This document shows, one piece after another, positions 19,747 through 28,576 of a stretch of 64,000 bases of DNA; position 1 is the stretch's first letter; each line of letters begins with the position of its first letter. Source of the stretch: Peptococcaceae bacterium (lineage in GTDB: Bacteria; Bacillota; Desulfotomaculia; Desulfotomaculales; Desulfocucumaceae). The notes below the pieces were generated by a model. The model had not been told where the DNA came from, ran no database searches, and worked only from the letters and a program-made list of their open reading frames with translations. A program made the position numbers and the translations under genes. The stretch spans positions 62,001-126,000 of the forward strand of contig JAILZP010000002.1 of NCBI GenBank assembly GCA_023512435.1, read 5' to 3'.

Positions 19747-20382
19747 ATGCCTATAATCGTCGGCATTGCGGGGGGTACGGGGTCTGGAAAGACCACGGTG
19801 GCCAGAGCGGTTGCCGGAGCGTTTCTGGACCGGGCGGTGGTGATCGAACAGGACTGCTTTTACATAGACAGGGGTAACGTGCCCTTCAAGGATAGGAAGG
19901 AACTCAACTTCGATCATCCGGACTCGATAGATGTGGGCATGATGGTGGAAATTTTGACCGCCCTCAAGGCCGGCGGGCGGGGGAGGATCCCGCAGTATGA
20001 CTTCACCACCCACACCCGGAAAAGGGAAAAGGTCCCGGTGGGCCCGGCGGATGTCATTGTGGTGGAGGGAATACTGATCCTTCACTACCCTGAACTTAGG
20101 AATCTGTTCGATTTAAAGGTATTTGTCCAGACCGACTCCGATATCAGGCTGATAAGGAGGATAAAGAGAGACCTGGAGGAACGGGGGCGGACTCTTGGCG
20201 CGGTATTCAGCCAGTACATCAGGAGCGTCAAGCCCATGCACGAGATGTATGTGGAACCCTCCAAGCATCACGCTGACATAATCATCCCGGAGGGAGGGTT
20301 CAACGTGGTGGGGGTGGAAACCATCATCTCCCAGGTGTCCAGGATGCTCAGGCACAACCTCAATTTAAGAAACTCATCATAA
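19747..20382 (+). CDS. udk: Uridine kinase
   Basis: P-loop kinase of 211 residues that phosphorylates uridine/cytidine with ATP or GTP in pyrimidine salvage. Walker [15 protein letters not shown] is at the N-terminus, followed by the uridine-binding FDHPDSID and PQYDFTTHTR motifs and VIVVEGILIL. The ATG at 19747 follows GGGAGGGGG. A perfect terminator directly follows. The phosphoribulokinase/uridine kinase superfamily fit is clear; the enzyme could also act on other nucleosides. Confidence 0.88.
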   Translation: MPIIVGIAGGTGSGKTTVARAVAGAFLDRAVVIEQDCFYIDRGNVPFKDRKELNFDHPDSIDVGMMVEILTALKAGGRGRIPQYDFTTHTRKREKVPVGPADVIVVEGILILHYPELRNLFDLKVFVQTDSDIRLIRRIKRDLEERGRTLGAVFSQYIRSVKPMHEMYVEPSKHHADIIIPEGGFNVVGVETIISQVSRMLRHNLNLRNSS

Positions 20383-20411
20383 ACAAAACCCGCATCCTGC
20401 GGGTTTTGTTT
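20381..20411 (+). terminator. Bidirectional terminator between udk and the convergent small gene
   Basis: Perfect 14-bp stem (AAACAAAACCCGCA / TGCGGGTTTTGTTT) with a 3-nt loop. T-rich on both strands, so it can serve udk and the minus-strand gene ending at 20421. Confidence 0.85.
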
Positions 20412-20420
20412 ATTAAATCC

Positions 20421-20726
20421 TTAAATCCTTGCATACAGGGCGTTTTCGGAGGGTTCGTATCTAGCCTCAAATTTCCCTTTTTTGTTAATCCCAAACTGGT
20501 TGAAAAACCCTTTACCGAATACCTTTGTCTTTTTTATTTCCATTCCGCCCTCGGTTACACCGCGGATGCGAATGGTATGACTTCCCCTGTCATATGCCAG
20601 CTCGATTCGCGAGGTCCCCAGTTTTTCTCTGGCTACGTTGTTAAGAACAATAGATGTTTTTGACAAAGATATTATGGGCGCTTTTTCTTGCCTTTCGCCC
20701 CTGGGTTTATAAACTTCAAAGGCCAT
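20421..20726 (-). CDS. Small basic protein of unknown function
   Basis: 101 residues from the ATG at 20726 (GAAGGGAG upstream; an ATG 7 codons earlier is less well placed). Predicted beta-rich, basic, with no cysteines or membrane segment; it begins MAFEVYKPRGERQEKAP and ends YEPSENALYARI. No motif recognised. It has its own strong promoter with an inverted repeat filling the spacer (20770-20798), so expression is probably regulated. Its lower GC leader stands out from the neighbourhood. Confidence 0.7.
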   Translation of the reverse strand: MAFEVYKPRGERQEKAPIISLSKTSIVLNNVAREKLGTSRIELAYDRGSHTIRIRGVTEGGMEIKKTKVFGKGFFNQFGINKKGKFEARYEPSENALYARI

Positions 20727-20769
20727 GTTTTCACTCCCTTCATCCATATAAAAAGACCATTACTTGCTA

Positions 20770-20798
20770 ATTCTAAAATATGACAGCATATTTGTCAA
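20770..20798 (-). promoter_or_regulatory. Strong sigma-A promoter with an inverted-repeat operator in its spacer
   Basis: On the minus strand: TTGACA (20798-20793), 17-nt spacer, TAGAAT (20775-20770). The spacer holds AAATATG CTGT CATATTT, a perfect 7-bp inverted repeat (20776-20793). A repressor bound there would block RNA polymerase. It drives the 101-residue unknown gene. Confidence 0.65.
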
Positions 20799-20894
20799 TG
20801 ATATTTTAAAACTTATTTTTCATAGTTACAATTTGATTTTTTAAGGAATTAAAAGATAATATATTAATTTGCTGCTCATTGAATTCCGGTTGGT

Positions 20895-21527
20895 CTAACT
20901 GTTCAATATGCATGTGTTGGAGTTTCTTCTTATGGCAATCAGAAAGACATCGGTTATTTCAGGGTCGAATTGAGTGGATCTGCCCGCTTTTAACCTGGTA
21001 ACCGCTTCACGGTGGGAAAATCCCTTTCTGTATGGGCGTTCGGACGTCATGGCTTCATACGCGTCGGCCACTGCAATTATGCGGGACAAAAGCGGGATGT
21101 CCGCACCGGAAAGCCCGTCGGGATAACCGCGTCCATTAAAGTATTCGTGATGATAGAGGACAATATCGGCATAACGCGCGTAGCCTTTTATTTTCCGGAG
21201 AATGTTCCGGCCGGTCTGGGGATGCCTGCGGATGACATCAAGTTCGCAATGGTTAAGGCTTTCTGTTTTTAACAATATTTCGGGCGGGATAAACAATTTT
21301 CCTATATCGTGCAGAAGGGATGCCGTGAAAAGGTTTATTATACTTTCTTCCGGGAGTTTCAGCTCACGGCCGGTCATCAGGGCGTAGTCGGCCACCTTGA
21401 TCGAATGGAGGCCTATTATCTCATCCAGTGTGCCAAGAAAAGAAATCAGTTCACCGTTTCGGCCTTCTTTATCTGCTGCGGATATCTCATTTAATTTTTT
21501 AATTACGTCGGCAGTTTTACCCTTCAT
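20895..21527 (-). CDS. HD-GYP domain phosphodiesterase
   Basis: 210 residues, a stand-alone HD-GYP domain that would hydrolyse c-di-GMP. The motifs are complete: LLHDIGKLFIP, the metal His residues in RRHPQTGRNIL and YHHEYFNGRGYPDGLSG, and the signature ending VADAYEAMTSERPYRKG. About 50 helical N-terminal residues come first, with no receiver or PAS domain, so input is unclear. ATG at 21527 with GGAG upstream. It is one of three c-di-GMP turnover proteins in the window. Confidence 0.9.
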   Translation of the reverse strand: MKGKTADVIKKLNEISAADKEGRNGELISFLGTLDEIIGLHSIKVADYALMTGRELKLPEESIINLFTASLLHDIGKLFIPPEILLKTESLNHCELDVIRRHPQTGRNILRKIKGYARYADIVLYHHEYFNGRGYPDGLSGADIPLLSRIIAVADAYEAMTSERPYRKGFSHREAVTRLKAGRSTQFDPEITDVFLIAIRRNSNTCILNS

Positions 21528-21575
21528 ACGATTACTGCTCCAGTTTAATATTGAGTTTAAATATTGTTTTATATA

Positions 21576-21604
21576 AATATAATATGCAATTAATTATTAC
21601 ACAA
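21576..21604 (-). promoter_or_regulatory. Candidate promoter for the HD-GYP gene
   Basis: Minus strand TTGTGT (21604-21599), 17-nt spacer, TATATT (21581-21576), about 50 nt before the start at 21527. The region is AT-rich, so chance matches are possible. Confidence 0.35.
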
Positions 21605-21755
21605 GAAAAAACAGGTAAAACACTGCCATTATTTACACTATGGGTTTGAATGGGCGATGGGCATTAAAAATTAGGGATTGACAGCGCGAGGACGGGGTGT
21701 GGGCGAAGTGCCGGCGGAGGCGGCGGGGAGGATGCCAATGGTGCAAGAAGCGGTT

Positions 21756-22211
21756 TTAAGCCTGGCTTTTAACGGGATCTTCCCGTTCGGTTTCCGGAAC
21801 TTCCGGGTTAAAGTCCGGGCCAGGACGGTCAAATGCTTCCACGGTGAAAATGTCGTTATCCGGCAGCGTAAGGAGGGCTTCTATTAAACTTTCCTTGTCA
21901 CCGGAATTTTTTTGCAGGATTTCTCTCTTAAGGCTCAGGCGGTACCCCTCGCCCGAGGTGTGGTCGTAAAACCCCCAGCCCTGGTCTTCCATGCTGATAA
22001 TGGTACCTTTTGCGCGGGAACAGCCGGTAAGAATTTCAATGGCATGTTGGAGACAGCCGCCGCTGCCTGTGTAGACAGTCAACCCCGGCCCTTTGTCAAT
22101 AAGTTTCAGGGCAAACTTGCAGACTCTGTACCCGATTGCCGAACCTATGCACAAGTGCCCGTGCCGGTTTATGAGCATGCGCAGGTCTGGAGGATAATTG
22201 TGGCTGCCCAT
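21756..22211 (-). CDS. FmdE-like protein
   Basis: 151 residues. The N-terminal HGHLCIGSAIGYRVCKFAL matches the FmdE (formylmethanofuran dehydrogenase subunit E) family pattern, and GSGGCLQHAIEILTGCS is the second conserved block. Members occur in many bacteria without the dehydrogenase and may bind metal or molybdenum cofactor; the role is not established. No C-terminal zinc ribbon is present. It stands alone, divergent from the first CxxCxxCC gene. Confidence 0.75.
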   Translation of the reverse strand: MGSHNYPPDLRMLINRHGHLCIGSAIGYRVCKFALKLIDKGPGLTVYTGSGGCLQHAIEILTGCSRAKGTIISMEDQGWGFYDHTSGEGYRLSLKREILQKNSGDKESLIEALLTLPDNDIFTVEAFDRPGPDFNPEVPETEREDPVKSQA

Positions 22212-22364
22212 ACATTTTCTCCTAAATTTAAAATTCTGTTCCCCCTAATGGAAATTATAACCTTACAAAATGTTTTTGGTCAATACAGGCGGGAAAAGGG
22301 GATGGGCCGGCCGGTATAGAAATAATCAAGGGCAGGCGGATTATATATAACGGGAGGGCAAAAG

Positions 22365-23198
22365 ATGACCCTGAAAATGCACCGCGATCTGGTGGACAGG
22401 CTGGAAAGCGGCGAAACGGCGGAGATGGGGATGGAGGATTCCTTTAATTTTGCCTGTGACGACCGCTGCATGGGCAGGTGCTGCAACACCATCAAGATAG
22501 TGCTGGACCCCTGGGATGTGGAATCCATGGCCCGGCACCTCGGCATCACCGGCAGGGAATTTATCGAAAACTTCTGTGCCCTGGAGGACGACCCGCAGTC
22601 GCGGTGGCCGTATGTCAAGCTTTCCCATGTGGAAAACGGGCCCTGCGTTTTTCTCATGGAAGGGGGAAAATGCCGGATCTACCCGGCGCGGTCCAGGAAC
22701 TGCAGGACATACCCGGTGGGCCGGGCGGTCCGTTTTAATGAGGATGGAACAAAGGAAGAAAAGTACTTCTTGGTGGAGAAGCAAAATTTCTGCCTCGGGC
22801 ATGGTTCCTCGTGCCGCCGGACTCTCCGGGAATGGCTTGAGGATTCGGACGCCCCGGCCTATTACCGGCGTTCGGACCAGTATTTTGAGCTGATCCACTA
22901 TGTCAACACCGTCCTCCAGGCGGGACGCTGGTTAAACAGCCGGATAGCCCGGATGATCATGCCTTTTCTCTATGGTCCGGAGGTGTTGAGGGCCAAGTTG
23001 GGCATCCCGGAGGGGGAGGCCGGCCACGAGGAGTTTTACGAAAGGCGCATTAAAGCCTTAAAGGTCCTGCTGACGGAGCTGGCCGCCGGCTTTGGATTCG
23101 GCCCGCTGGCAAAGGTGCCGGACGGGGAAGAGGTGGAGGACGCGGGCATCATGGACAGGGTGGGGGAAATACTGCTGAAAGGGGAAGAACCCCGGTAA
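22365..23198 (+). CDS. YkgJ family CxxCxxCC cysteine-cluster protein
   Basis: 277 residues. Cysteine ligands are visible in FACDDRCMGRCCNTIKIVL at the N-terminus and in GKCRIYPARSRNCRTYPVGR (about 100-120), with a further pair near CLGHGSSCRR. The family probably binds Fe-S or zinc; its function is not known. The ATG at 22365 follows GGGAGGG. A second family member lies at 26640, on the other side of the GGDEF/HD-GYP gene; the two share the layout of the cluster but little else. Confidence 0.8.
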   Translation: MTLKMHRDLVDRLESGETAEMGMEDSFNFACDDRCMGRCCNTIKIVLDPWDVESMARHLGITGREFIENFCALEDDPQSRWPYVKLSHVENGPCVFLMEGGKCRIYPARSRNCRTYPVGRAVRFNEDGTKEEKYFLVEKQNFCLGHGSSCRRTLREWLEDSDAPAYYRRSDQYFELIHYVNTVLQAGRWLNSRIARMIMPFLYGPEVLRAKLGIPEGEAGHEEFYERRIKALKVLLTELAAGFGFGPLAKVPDGEEVEDAGIMDRVGEILLKGEEPR

Positions 23199-23205
23199 AA
23201 ACCTC

Positions 23206-23262
23206 ATTCTGAAGTCCTTATTCTGTCGGAATCCAGAATTCAGAATCCAGAATCCGGAATGA
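23206..23262. repeat. Intergenic GAATTC/GAATCC-type repeat
   Basis: ATTCTGAAGTCCTTATTCTG is followed by CGGAATCC and three tandem copies of CAGAATTC/CAGAATCC. The first part recurs at 44725-44753 and, inverted, near 50389-50413. Shorter pieces are at 49283-49303 and 56969-56999. It is not coding. Confidence 0.6.
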
Positions 23263-23320
23263 GACGGGCTTCCCTAGAAAAATTGACACGGCGACCGGAG
23301 GAACGATGGGCCAGGCTTTA

Positions 23321-23342
23321 CCCGGCATAAGCCGGGTTTTTT
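23321..23342 (+). terminator. Intrinsic terminator downstream of the first CxxCxxCC gene
   Basis: CCCGGC / GCCGGG arms with a 4-nt loop and six T. It lies 123 nt after the stop and just before the large signalling gene, separating the two transcripts. Confidence 0.65.
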
Positions 23343-23460
23343 GTTTATCTTTTAAAAATTAAAGGATTAGGGAGAAATATGTTGTATTAGAAAATATATT
23401 CAAATTTTTTGACGAAATTACCACAGGTTGCAACGCTTCCGCGCAAAGGAGGGCCCCGGC

Positions 23461-26400
23461 ATGTCAATGGACGATTTTTTGAACTTCTTAAAAATATTGC
23501 CAATACCCGCGTACCTGATCCAGGGCGCCAGCCTCCGCATGGGTAACCCGGCAATGGCCCGGATTACCGGGTACTCGGTGGAAGAACTGGCCGGAATGCC
23601 CATTGCCGGACTGGTTCACCAGGAGGACCTGCCCCGGATAAACGACGTGTCACTGCGCTTCCCGGCCGGCGGAGACGATCCTGTGAATCTGGAGTGGCGG
23701 GCTGTGGGACGCCGGGGAGAAGTGATCCACCTGCGGGGCTGGCATTCCCGCGTAAAATTTGACGGCCGCCCGGCGGTTTTGGGCCTGGCCGTGGACAACC
23801 CCGGGCAGAAGAGGACGGCCGAAGAAATAGAAAAAAGCGAGGCCAGGTTAAGGGAGGTGCTTGATGAAATTGAAGACGGGTATTACGAGGTTGATCTCGC
23901 GGGCAACTTCACCTTTTTCAACCGTTCACTGTGCCGGATAGGGGGATACTCGCCCGGAGAACTGAAAGGCATGAACTACAGGAGTTACACCGCCCCGGAG
24001 AAACAAGAAGCCGTCTTCAGGACGTTTAATAAAATATACACAACCGGGCAGCCGGTTAAACTGTTCGACTACATAATTTTGCGAAAAGATGGTTCAAAGA
24101 GGTTCGTTGAAAATTCCGTGTCCCTGATCAGGGATTCGGAAGGCCGCGGAATTGGTTTCCGCGGCATTGTCAGGGACATCACCGATCGCAAGCTGGAAAA
24201 AGCGGAGCATGATCTCCTGAAAGCATATTTTAAGGAGCTGTTTGACAATTCGCCGGAAGGGATCGCCATCATTGACGGGAATGACAGGTTTGTCCAGGTC
24301 AACAGGGGGTTTGAAAAGATTTTTCAGTACTCCGCCGGGGAAGTCAGGGGCCGCCGGGTTAATGAACTTATTGTCCCGCCCGAACTGTCCGGTCAGGCCA
24401 CGGACGTGTCCCGGAGGGCCCTGGGCGGCGAAGTGGTCCAGATGGAGACGGTGAGAAAGCGCAAGGACGGAAGCCTTGTGGACGTGTCCATACTGGCCTA
24501 CCCCATCGCTCCCGGCGGCGGGCAGGCAGCCATCTACGTCATGTACAGCGATATCACCGAGCGCAAAAGGGCGAGGGAGGAGCTGCAGGCCCTCAATGAA
24601 GAGCTGGAGGCCGCCAACGAAGAGCTGATGGCGGCCGAGGAGGAACTGAAGCAGAAGCTCGCGGAGTTGCAGAAAAGCGAGCGGGCCCTGCGGGAGAGCG
24701 AGAATAAATACCGCCAGCTGTTTCATAATGCCAATGACGGCATTATCCTGGTCGAGGTGAAGGACGACCAGAGGCTCGGGCGGGTTATCGAGGTAAACGA
24801 CGTTGTCTGCAAAATGCTGGAGTACGGGAGGGAAGAATTCCTCACCCTGACGGTCCTGGATCTCGTGGTTGGGGACCAGCTGAACCGGGTTCACGAAATC
24901 ACCAGGGCGGCCCTGGTCCAGGGGAGGAGCACCTTCGAATTAACCTGCGTTTCCAAAAGCGGGCATAAAATACCCCTGGAGATCGGCTGCCATATTTTCA
25001 CCCTGAACGGCGAGAGGGTGGGCCTGCTGGTGGCCCGGGACATCACCGACCGCAAGCTGGCCGAAGAAAAGCTCCGCGCCGCCAACCGGCAGCTTCAGGA
25101 CATAATCGAGTTTCTGCCCGATCCCACCTTTGCCCTGGACATAGAGAAGAAAGTAATTGCCTGGAACAGGGCCATCGAGGAGATGACCGGGGTGCCCAAG
25201 GACCAGATTGTCGGCCTGGGCGATCGCGCCTATTCTGTTCCTTTTTACGGTATGCCCAGGCCCGCCCTGATTGACCTGATCTTCTCGGATGACCGGGAAA
25301 TAGCGTCGTTGTACGATAATATTGAAAGAAAGGGGGATACCCTGTTTACCGAGGCTTTCGTGCCGTCGCTTTTTGAAGGCAGGGGAGCGTACATATGGGT
25401 AAAGGCTTCGCCGCTTTACGACAGCCGCGGAAATGTCGTCGGGGCCATCGAGTCAATCCGGGACATCACCGACCGCAAGAGGGCGGAGCAGCAGCTTAAG
25501 TATTTAAGCCTGCACGATCCCCTCACCGGGACCTACAACAGGGCGTATTTCGAGGAGGAAATGCGGCGCCTGGAGGGCAGGAGGCACAAGCCGCTGGGGA
25601 TAATAGTATGTGACATCGACGGCCTGAAACTGGTCAACGATACCCTGGGGCACAAGTGCGGGGACGACCTTCTGGCGGCGGCGGCGGCCGTGATCAAGGA
25701 GTCTTTTCGCGAAGGGGACATGATCGCCAGGATAGGCGGTGACGAATTTGCGATCCTCCTTCCGGACAGCGGCCGGGATGTTGTTGAAGGCGCCTGCGCC
25801 AGGATCAGGACGGCCGTGGCAAGGTATAACGAGAAAAACCCCGGACTGCCCTTGAGCATGTCCATAGGCTTTTCCGTAAGCGGACAGCCGGGGGTCAGCC
25901 CGGCCGAACTCTTTAAAGAGGCCGACAACAGCATGTACCGGGAAAAGCTGCACCGCAGCCAAAGCGCCCGCAGCGCCATCGTGCAGACCTTGATGAAGGC
26001 GCTGGAGGCCAGGGATTTTATCACCGAGGGCCATGCCGAAAGACTGCAGGATTTGGTGACGGTTATGGCCAGGAGCATCGGATTGCCGGAGCAGAACATC
26101 ACCGACCTGCGTCTTCTGGCCCAGTTTCACGACATAGGAAAGGTGGGTGTTTCGGACCGCATCCTTTTCAAACCCGGCCAGCTTACCCTGGAGGAAGCCG
26201 CCGAAATGCACCGGCACTGCGAGATAGGGCATCGCATAGCCCAAACGGCGCCCGGCATGGACCACATCGCCGACTGGATCTTGAAGCACCATGAGTGGTG
26301 GAACGGCAACGGCTATCCCATCGGGCTGAAAGGGGAAGAGATTCCGCTGGAGTGCCGCATCCTGGCCATAGTGGACGCATACGACGCCATGACCACCGAC

Positions 26401-26529
26401 CGGCCCTACCGTAAGGCCATGTCCCATGAAGAGGCGGTGGCCGAACTGAAAAGGTGCGCCGGGACGCAGTTCGATCCGGACCTTGTGCCGGTCTTCATTC
26501 AGGCTTTTGAAAAAGGAAAAAATTCATGA
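23461..26529 (+). CDS. Five-PAS GGDEF/HD-GYP c-di-GMP signalling protein
   Basis: 1022 residues, no membrane segment. Five PAS-like domains (about 5-125, 130-250, 265-385, 425-540, 545-675) are split by a coiled coil of ELQALNEELEAANEELM type. They lead to a diguanylate cyclase domain with intact GGDEF (near 759) and a C-terminal HD-GYP domain with HDIGK (near 889) and HHEWWNGNGYP (near 942). Both catalytic halves look active, so it could make or degrade c-di-GMP depending on the PAS signals (redox, haem, FAD or ligand; unknown). ATG at 23461 with AAAGGAGG. The genes on both sides encode CxxCxxCC proteins. Confidence 0.92.
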   Translation: MSMDDFLNFLKILPIPAYLIQGASLRMGNPAMARITGYSVEELAGMPIAGLVHQEDLPRINDVSLRFPAGGDDPVNLEWRAVGRRGEVIHLRGWHSRVKFDGRPAVLGLAVDNPGQKRTAEEIEKSEARLREVLDEIEDGYYEVDLAGNFTFFNRSLCRIGGYSPGELKGMNYRSYTAPEKQEAVFRTFNKIYTTGQPVKLFDYIILRKDGSKRFVENSVSLIRDSEGRGIGFRGIVRDITDRKLEKAEHDLLKAYFKELFDNSPEGIAIIDGNDRFVQVNRGFEKIFQYSAGEVRGRRVNELIVPPELSGQATDVSRRALGGEVVQMETVRKRKDGSLVDVSILAYPIAPGGGQAAIYVMYSDITERKRAREELQALNEELEAANEELMAAEEELKQKLAELQKSERALRESENKYRQLFHNANDGIILVEVKDDQRLGRVIEVNDVVCKMLEYGREEFLTLTVLDLVVGDQLNRVHEITRAALVQGRSTFELTCVSKSGHKIPLEIGCHIFTLNGERVGLLVARDITDRKLAEEKLRAANRQLQDIIEFLPDPTFALDIEKKVIAWNRAIEEMTGVPKDQIVGLGDRAYSVPFYGMPRPALIDLIFSDDREIASLYDNIERKGDTLFTEAFVPSLFEGRGAYIWVKASPLYDSRGNVVGAIESIRDITDRKRAEQQLKYLSLHDPLTGTYNRAYFEEEMRRLEGRRHKPLGIIVCDIDGLKLVNDTLGHKCGDDLLAAAAAVIKESFREGDMIARIGGDEFAILLPDSGRDVVEGACARIRTAVARYNEKNPGLPLSMSIGFSVSGQPGVSPAELFKEADNSMYREKLHRSQSARSAIVQTLMKALEARDFITEGHAERLQDLVTVMARSIGLPEQNITDLRLLAQFHDIGKVGVSDRILFKPGQLTLEEAAEMHRHCEIGHRIAQTAPGMDHIADWILKHHEWWNGNGYPIGLKGEEIPLECRILAIVDAYDAMTTDRPYRKAMSHEEAVAELKRCAGTQFDPDLVPVFIQAFEKGKNS

Positions 26530-26639
26530 AGGTTGCATTTTGCATTAAGGTGTATTAATGTATTACTTGTTGAAAGGAAAAGGGTCCCCTTCATGTCTTA
26601 CCGGCCGGCAATAATGGACCATGGAAGGAGAACGGGCGT

Positions 26640-27395
26640 ATGGCCTTCAACGGCGGAAACCCCGGCCGTGATCCGGGCATTTTCGGGGCCGGCGGCAGTT
26701 TCAGGTTTGACTGTCACCGGGGACTTTCCTGCTTCGGCCAGTGCTGCAGGGACATCAACATTTATCTCACCCCCTATGATATTCTCCGCCTGAGAAAAAG
26801 GCTGGGCATCCCCTCGGCGGAATTCATAAATAAATACACCTGCGAGCTTGTGCCGCCGGGAATGAGGTTTCCTGTCCTGTACCTTAAAATGAACGAGGAA
26901 GACCGGTTAAAATGTCTGTTTTTGACCAGTCAGGGCTGCGCCGTTTACGAAGACCGGCCCTGGTCCTGCCGCATGGCGCCGGTTGACATCGTCGGGCCGG
27001 GAATGTTCAGGATTGCCTTCGACAGGGAAAAATGCCTGGGATTGAACGAAAACAGGGAGTGGACCGTTGAACAGTGGATGGAGATGCAGGACATGCCCCG
27101 GTATGATGCGATGGAGGCTTCATTCAGAGAAATCCCGCGTTTAATAAGGTTCACCGGCCAGGATAACCTTGACCGGAGGATAGTGCAGCTGTTCAGGCTG
27201 GTCTGCTACGATGCCGATAACTTCAGGGAATTTATCCTGAAAAACAAATTTCTGATTAAGGAAGCGGGCCTCGACCCCGCGGATTTCACACGCTGCCTGA
27301 AGGAGGACGCCGATCGGCTCAAGGCCGGTGTCCGGTGGCTGGTAAGTGTGTGCAACAATGTTAAGACCCTTAAAAAGATAGACAAGATATTGTAA
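26640..27395 (+). CDS. Second YkgJ family CxxCxxCC protein
   Basis: 251 residues. The cysteine cluster is in FDCHRGLSCFGQCCRDINIYL near the N-terminus and in GCAVYEDRPWSCRMAPV (about 100-115), with CLGLNEN after. The pattern is that of the UPF0153/YkgJ family. The ATG at 26640 follows AAGGAG. It lies 110 nt after the GGDEF/HD-GYP gene on the same strand. The role is unknown; a metal-binding function is inferred from the cysteines. Confidence 0.8.
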   Translation: MAFNGGNPGRDPGIFGAGGSFRFDCHRGLSCFGQCCRDINIYLTPYDILRLRKRLGIPSAEFINKYTCELVPPGMRFPVLYLKMNEEDRLKCLFLTSQGCAVYEDRPWSCRMAPVDIVGPGMFRIAFDREKCLGLNENREWTVEQWMEMQDMPRYDAMEASFREIPRLIRFTGQDNLDRRIVQLFRLVCYDADNFREFILKNKFLIKEAGLDPADFTRCLKEDADRLKAGVRWLVSVCNNVKTLKKIDKIL

Positions 27396-27396
27396 A

Positions 27397-27420
27397 TATT
27401 GGGAATTGGGGATTGGGGAA
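27397..27420. repeat. AATTGGG-type repeat before dam
   Basis: ATTGGGAATTGGGGATTGGG. It is a second copy of the motif found between tadA and tadB, here just upstream of the dam ribosome binding site. Confidence 0.5.
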
Positions 27421-27435
27421 AAAAGGAGGTTTTTT

Positions 27436-28281
27436 GTGCGGACCGGTGTGAACAGGGAGGATCCGGCGCCCAGGGCCCAGCCGGTGATAAAATGGGCCGG
27501 CGGCAAGCGGCAGTTGATTGACCGGTACAGGGAATTTTTCCCCGCCAGGTTCAACGCCTATCACGAACCCTTCCTGGGCGGGGGAGCGGTGTTTTTTCAC
27601 CTTATACCGCCGGTTTCGTTTCTGTCGGATTCCAACGAGGAATTGATCAACATGTACCTGGTCATTCAGAACAAGGTGGACCAGTTGATTGAAGACCTTT
27701 CCCGCCACAAAAACGACAGGGATTATTATTACCAAATAAGGTCCCTGGATGTCAGGACCCTTACGGACGTGCAGAGAGCCTCCAGGCTTATTTACCTGAA
27801 CAAAACCTGCTATAACGGGCTGTACCGGGTGAACAGGAGGGGAGAGTTCAATGTTCCCTTCGGGAAGTACAAGCGCCCGAGGTTTTTGGATGTGGACTCG
27901 CTCCTGGCGGCAAACAGGGTTTTGCAGCGGGCCGTCCTGATGGCCGGAGATTTTGAGATGGTGCTGGAAAATGCCCGCCCGGGGGATTTTGTCTACCTCG
28001 ATCCCCCCTATTACCCCGTCAGCAGGACATCCGGCTTCACCGACTTCACGGACCGGTCCTTCAGCGCCAAGGACCACGAGAGACTCTCCAGGACCTTTGA
28101 CGAACTGGCCGGGAGGGGCTGCCTGGTTATGCTGAGCAACAGCGACACCCCCTTTGTCAGGGAGCTGTACGCCGGGTACCGCCGGGGGATAATATCCCTC
28201 ACGGCAAACCGGCCCATCAATTCCAGGGCCGATAAAAGGGGGCCGGTGGGGGAACTGATTGTCTGCAGCTGGATTAAGTGA
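27436..28281 (+). CDS. dam: Dam-type N6-adenine DNA methyltransferase
   Basis: D12-class methylase, 281 residues. The SAM-binding IKWAGGKRQLIDRY is at the N-terminus, the FLGGGAVFFHL block follows, and the catalytic DPPY is in YLDPPYYPVS (near 188). The class usually targets GATC. GTG at 27436 with AAGGAGGT 5 nt upstream. No restriction endonuclease gene is adjacent, so it appears to be an orphan methylase that could have a regulatory or repair role. A terminator follows the stop. Confidence 0.88.
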   Translation: MRTGVNREDPAPRAQPVIKWAGGKRQLIDRYREFFPARFNAYHEPFLGGGAVFFHLIPPVSFLSDSNEELINMYLVIQNKVDQLIEDLSRHKNDRDYYYQIRSLDVRTLTDVQRASRLIYLNKTCYNGLYRVNRRGEFNVPFGKYKRPRFLDVDSLLAANRVLQRAVLMAGDFEMVLENARPGDFVYLDPPYYPVSRTSGFTDFTDRSFSAKDHERLSRTFDELAGRGCLVMLSNSDTPFVRELYAGYRRGIISLTANRPINSRADKRGPVGELIVCSWIK

Positions 28282-28283
28282 AG

Positions 28284-28316
28284 AAAAAATGGCCTCCCCT
28301 GAGGGAGGTCATTTTT
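28284..28316. terminator. Bidirectional terminator between dam and the Spo0E-like gene
   Basis: GGCCTCCC / GGGAGGTC arms (one G-T pair), 4-nt loop, five T on the plus strand and six T on the minus strand. It can end both convergent transcripts. Confidence 0.8.
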
Positions 28317-28325
28317 GGCCTGCCG

Positions 28326-28481
28326 TTAAAATATGCCTATCGGGTTGGTTTTAAGCCGGTAGTAGTCATTTAGCAGCCGGTCAAGTTCCCTGCTCAGTTT
28401 AAGCCTTTTCTCAGGGTTGTCCGTATCGTACAGCCGCCTTCTCAATCTTGCAATGCGAATCAACAGTCCGGGCATGTTCAC
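28326..28481 (-). CDS. Spo0E-like aspartyl-phosphate phosphatase
   Basis: 51 residues: two predicted helices with the signature LSRELDRLLNDYYRL, matching the SQELD core of the Spo0E family. An upstream helix is RIARLRRRLYDTDNPEKRL. Family members dephosphorylate Spo0A~P and hold back sporulation. Start is GTG at 28481 with TTTGGGGGTGAT at good spacing; the length is normal for the family. It lies 131 nt downstream of a c-di-GMP riboswitch terminator on the same strand and is the only gene in that transcript, so c-di-GMP probably controls it. Confidence 0.8.
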   Translation of the reverse strand: MNMPGLLIRIARLRRRLYDTDNPEKRLKLSRELDRLLNDYYRLKTNPIGIF

Positions 28482-28576
28482 GGAATATCACCCCCAAAGG
28501 CAATTTTTTTGATGATATCAAAAATACTCTTTTGTTGAAACATTTTTCCTCTTTTTTGTTAAAATAAGCAGGCTAA

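Noticed and set aside
21678-21887. 69-codon plus-strand frame before and within the FmdE-like gene
   Set aside because: It overlaps the FmdE-like gene antisense and shows no motif.
23206-23262. CRISPR array
   Set aside because: The units are 7-8 nt and tandem, with no spacers and no cas genes.
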